Assembly (NCBI RefSeq): GCF_921293095.1
Contig: NC_060251.1
Coordinates: 91,746,566 to 91,810,565, forward strand
Origin: Ischnura elegans
Lineage: Eukaryota > Arthropoda > Insecta > Odonata > Coenagrionidae
Length of the DNA stretch: 64,000 bases
Reading direction: 5' to 3'
The position numbers and the translations under genes are program-made. Below, piece by piece: positions 60,721-64,000 of the stretch (position 1 is the first letter of the stretch; every line of letters starts with the position of its first letter). Below the pieces are notes generated by a model. It saw nothing but the letters and a program-made list of their open reading frames with translations, searched no databases and was not told the DNA's origin.

Positions 60721-62118
60721 AATGAACTGGGGGCTGCCATATTGAATCTCGATGTAAACAAACGTGATATTGAGGCTTATTGATAGTCATTAGTGTTAAC
60801 TGTAGACTTTTTTTATTGCTTATAGTGTCCCTTACGATTTTGGAATGTGCTCGATGAAGGATACGAGTCTCAATGATCTTGGTTATTGCAAAATTGCATG
60901 GGTATGAAATGTATTTGGTGATGAAAATGTGAGTAATTCTGTTTCCTTCATTATTCCATTTTGATTTCAACCTGTGATTAGCTAACCTTTTCTCATGTTT
61001 TCAAAATTTTATGGTGTCTTGTATTCCTTATATTTCAATATGTTTTTCATTGTACTTGCAGTTTTTCTAGTGTTCAAACTACTCATTTATCGCTAGTGCT
61101 ATGCTTTCGTTTGTTTAATGCTAATCATTTTGTTGGTTATGTATGTAATTTGCTATTTCAACTCTGTCCTTTCAACTGTTTAATTGTCATTATTCATTAA
61201 GTGTTCTACGATGTTTACATTTCTTAAAACTTTAATCTCTTTCATTTTGAAGTAAGAACTTAATTTCTACTACATTGGTATAAAATATTCTTCACTTTTC
61301 TCGTTTTCTACTTTTGGAATACTTTCTTTCGTATAAGTGATTGATATTAACTTATAAGAACCTTTCATTTTAAGACTCCTCTGCCAAGATATGTTGAATA
61401 TCTTAATGGGTACTCATCATGAACAACTTCCTACGAAATAATGTCCTCCTTTCATAATTAAATAATTATCTTCCATGAAATGATATCCAAACTTGCATGC
61501 TTATTTCTAGTGAAGTATTGTTATGGTCTATGGTTTCAGGATTAGCATTGTTTTCCCTGTACCAGAGCTATTGCAAGATACATCTACCTCAAGGAAAATT
61601 GGGTCACCCTCTTTGTCTATAACTGTGGAGTGTTTACTTAAGTAATGGAATCTTTCTCCTATTACGCAAAGGCTGCTCATCTCATGTTGTCATTGATATT
61701 TGTTGCTTGTGCATCTCATGTGCTTGTAGAATGGTTAACTTTCTCAGATTTCATCTCTAGTATGTCATATTGAAATTGTTATTGTTGTATTTCTTTTGCC
61801 AGTTATTGTATCAATAAATACTAATGTCCACTGAAGTAAGTTTCCGAGATCATTATTCTTACCAACCACCAGATCGCCAGTTGACTTTGTACATTAATCT
61901 TGTATTATGGTTACTGCTTTAGTAACCTGGGGAAGTTCTTCAGGAAGATTTTCCTACATTCACTGCTTTTAAGTTTCTCGCAATTGCAGTATCATTATTA
62001 GGCCTGAATAGCACGAATTTTAGAGAACGGAGGTATGGTATACATTTTTCACGTACATCGGAGACACTGCTGATATTTGGAATCAAAAAACAAATGAGTA
62101 ACTACAAGCGGTAAGAAA
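60721..62118. other. Upstream flank, no gene recognised
   Basis: AT-rich sequence between the presumed promoter and the tandem array. No supported frame, RNA gene or repeat termini. Confidence 0.5.
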
Positions 62119-64000
62119 GTTTGGGTTAACATTTTTGGTGTACATCCTCATGTCGGTATTTATTGGCATTTGACATCATTTAATGACTAGAATATGTACG
62201 AAAATGATAACGTGGTTTTGTTTTGATGTCATATATCTATGGGCAATCATGTTTGAGGAATATATCAGTGTAAATATTCGATGTGAACTTGGGGTAACAT
62301 TTCTGATGAACAATTTTCTCATGCAGCATTTATCCTTAATTTCATCGTTGTGGAGTAAAAATTCAATAGTGAATAATAAGTAGGTAAACATGTCGTGTTA
62401 TTATGCAATTCCATTTAATGACTAGAATATGTACGAAAATGATAACGTGGTTTTGTTTTGATGTCATATATCTATGGGCAATCATATTTGAGGAATATAT
62501 CAGTGTAAATATTCGATGTGAACTTGGGGTAACATTTCTGATGAACAATTTTCTCATGCAGCATTTATCCTTAATTTCATTGTTGTGGAGTAAAAATTCA
62601 ATAGTGAATAATAAGTAGGTGAACATGTCGTGTCATTATGCACCTAGAACGCTTATTTGATGCAAATAAAAGCTTTTTGACCTTTTCAATTATTTCGTGA
62701 ATGGAATGTGTCTCTAAATCATTAAGTCGATTTGTTTTGATGTCATCTAACTATTGGCAATCATGTTTGAGTAATGTATCAGTGTAAATATTCGATGTGT
62801 ACTTGGGGTAACATTTCCGATGAACAATTTTCTTGTGCGGCATTTATCCTTATTTTCATCGTTGTGGAGTAAAAATTCAATAGTGAATAATAAATAGGTG
62901 AACATATCGTGTTATTATACAACTAGAACGCTTATTTGATGCAAATTAAAGCAATGGGAGTTATTTTGGTTTCAGAAAGTTTGGGTTAACATTTTTGGTG
63001 TACATCCTCATGTCGGTATTTATTGACATTTTACATCATTAAATGGCTAGAATGTGTCTCGTAATGATAAAGTGGCTTAGTTTTGATGTCATCTAACGAT
63101 GTGTAAACATGATTGAGGAATATATCAGCGTAAATATTTGATGAGAACTTGGGGTAACATTTCTGATGAACATTTTGCTTACGAGGCATTTATCTCTATT
63201 TTCATCATTGTGGGGTAAAAATTCAATAGTGAATAATAAATACGTAAACATTTCTTGTTACATTTCAACTAGAACGCTGATTTGATGTAAATTAAAGCAA
63301 TGGCAGTTATTTTGGTTTCATAAAGTTTGGGTTAACATTTTTGGTGTACATCCTCACGTCGGTATTTATTGGCATTTGACATCATTTAATGACTAGAATA
63401 TGTACGAAAATGATAACGTGGTTTGGTTTTGATGTCATCTAACTATGGGCAAACATATTTGAGCAACTTCTCAGTGTAAATATTCGATGTGAACTTGGGG
63501 TAACATTTCTGATGAACAATTTTTTCATGCGGCATTTATACTTAATTTCATCGTTGTGGAGTAAAAATTCAATAGTGAATAATAAATAGGTAAACATATC
63601 GTGTTATTATACAACTAGAACGCTTATTTGATGCAAATTAAAGCAATGGGAGTTATTTTGGTTTCAGAAAGTTTAGGTTAACATTTTTGATGAACATCTT
63701 CATGCCGGTATTTTTGACCTTTTACATTATTTCGTGAATAGAATGTGTCTCTAAATCATACAGTGGTTTGTTTTTTATATTACCTAACTATGTGTAAACA
63801 TGTTTGAGGAATATGTCAGTGTAAATATTTTATGTGAACTTGGGGTAATATTTCTGTTGAACCAACCTTACAAGGCAGTCATCTAGATTTTCAACATTGT
63901 AGGGAAAAAATTCAATTTTGAATAATAAGCAGGTTAACATTTCTTGTTATATCGCAAGTAGAACGCTTGTTTGATGCAAACCTAAGCACTGGGAGGTATT
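62119..64000. repeat. Tandem satellite-like array, at least six units, period about 235-349 bp
   Basis: The motif around ATGACTAGAATATGTACGAAA recurs near 62183, 62418, 62701, 63043, 63389 and 63738. The early spacings are short (235, 283), the later ones regular (342-349). Full units also contain GTTTGGGTTAACATTTTTGG and GAACTTGGGGTAACATTTC. The first two units are almost identical. Frames in the array are by-products of the repeat. It runs off the window edge. Confidence 0.9.

Noticed and set aside
60527..60970. 147-codon minus-strand frame upstream of the dsRBP gene
   Set aside because: It overlaps the presumed promoter and UTR, shows no domain and is not linked by splicing to the downstream start. 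Another minus-strand frame overlaps it in a different phase.
62183..62618. Pair of near-identical 66-71-residue frames on both strands
   Set aside because: They are produced by the tandem array. Both strands are open by composition and there is no start context or homology.

Overview
This window is eukaryotic nuclear DNA: spliced exons with GT-AG introns, many nested transposons, AT-rich non-coding DNA and a tandem satellite. It contains no operons, Shine-Dalgarno sites or CRISPR arrays. The gene content and transposon types (pogo/Tigger, hAT, piggyBac-like MITEs, Ty3/gypsy, tRNA-headed repeats) fit an arthropod, most likely an insect with a large repeat-rich genome. I cannot name the species.

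One host gene dominates and occupies most of the minus strand (60326 down to 7496). I assembled it by eye from seven coding exons whose splice phases all match. It encodes a 336-residue protein with three double-stranded RNA-binding domains, of the R2D2/Loquacious/TARBP2/PRKRA family that partners Dicer in RNA interference. The coding sequence is only 1,011 bp but is spread over 52.8 kb. Its introns are 71, 9283, 20005, 5474, 16353 and 634 bp, and most of the larger ones consist of recognisable mobile DNA. A possible 5' UTR exon with a short intron lies at 60369-60448 and above, and a candidate poly(A) signal lies at 7183-7188.

Layout. 1-5690: a 5.5-kb hAT-type composite with long terminal inverted repeats and an exact 8-bp target duplication. 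It holds a broken hAT transposase, a THAP-domain remnant and a 3'-truncated LTR retroelement with a gag frame. 5690-7500: 3' flank. 7496-8372: last two exons. 8373-24725 (intron 5): a 3.6-kb TIR element, a hAT element, MITE copies, an intact pogo/Tigger transposon (500-aa transposase) and a piggyBac-like MITE nested in a TA-flanked element. 24726-30492: exons 5 and 4 around intron 4, which holds a 1.9-kb TA-flanked element. 30493-50497 (intron 3): a decayed Tigger, an essentially intact and very young Ty3/gypsy element (37875-46246; one 1340-aa gag-pol frame, near-identical LTRs) and two more copies of the TA-flanked family. 50498-60326: exons 3, 2 and 1 around intron 2, which holds a LINE tail, tRNA-headed inverted repeats, a Harbinger-like MITE, and a three-deep nest of elements inside a broken integrase. 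60.7-64 kb: AT-rich sequence, then a tandem repeat array running off the edge.

Most notable points: (i) an RNAi-cofactor gene whose introns are packed with transposons; (ii) a nearly perfect hairpin of about 160-nt arms, made of two head-to-head tRNA-like units, in intron 2 of that gene; (iii) two potentially active elements, a Tigger antisense and a gypsy sense to the gene; (iv) an internal module shared by element families with unrelated termini.
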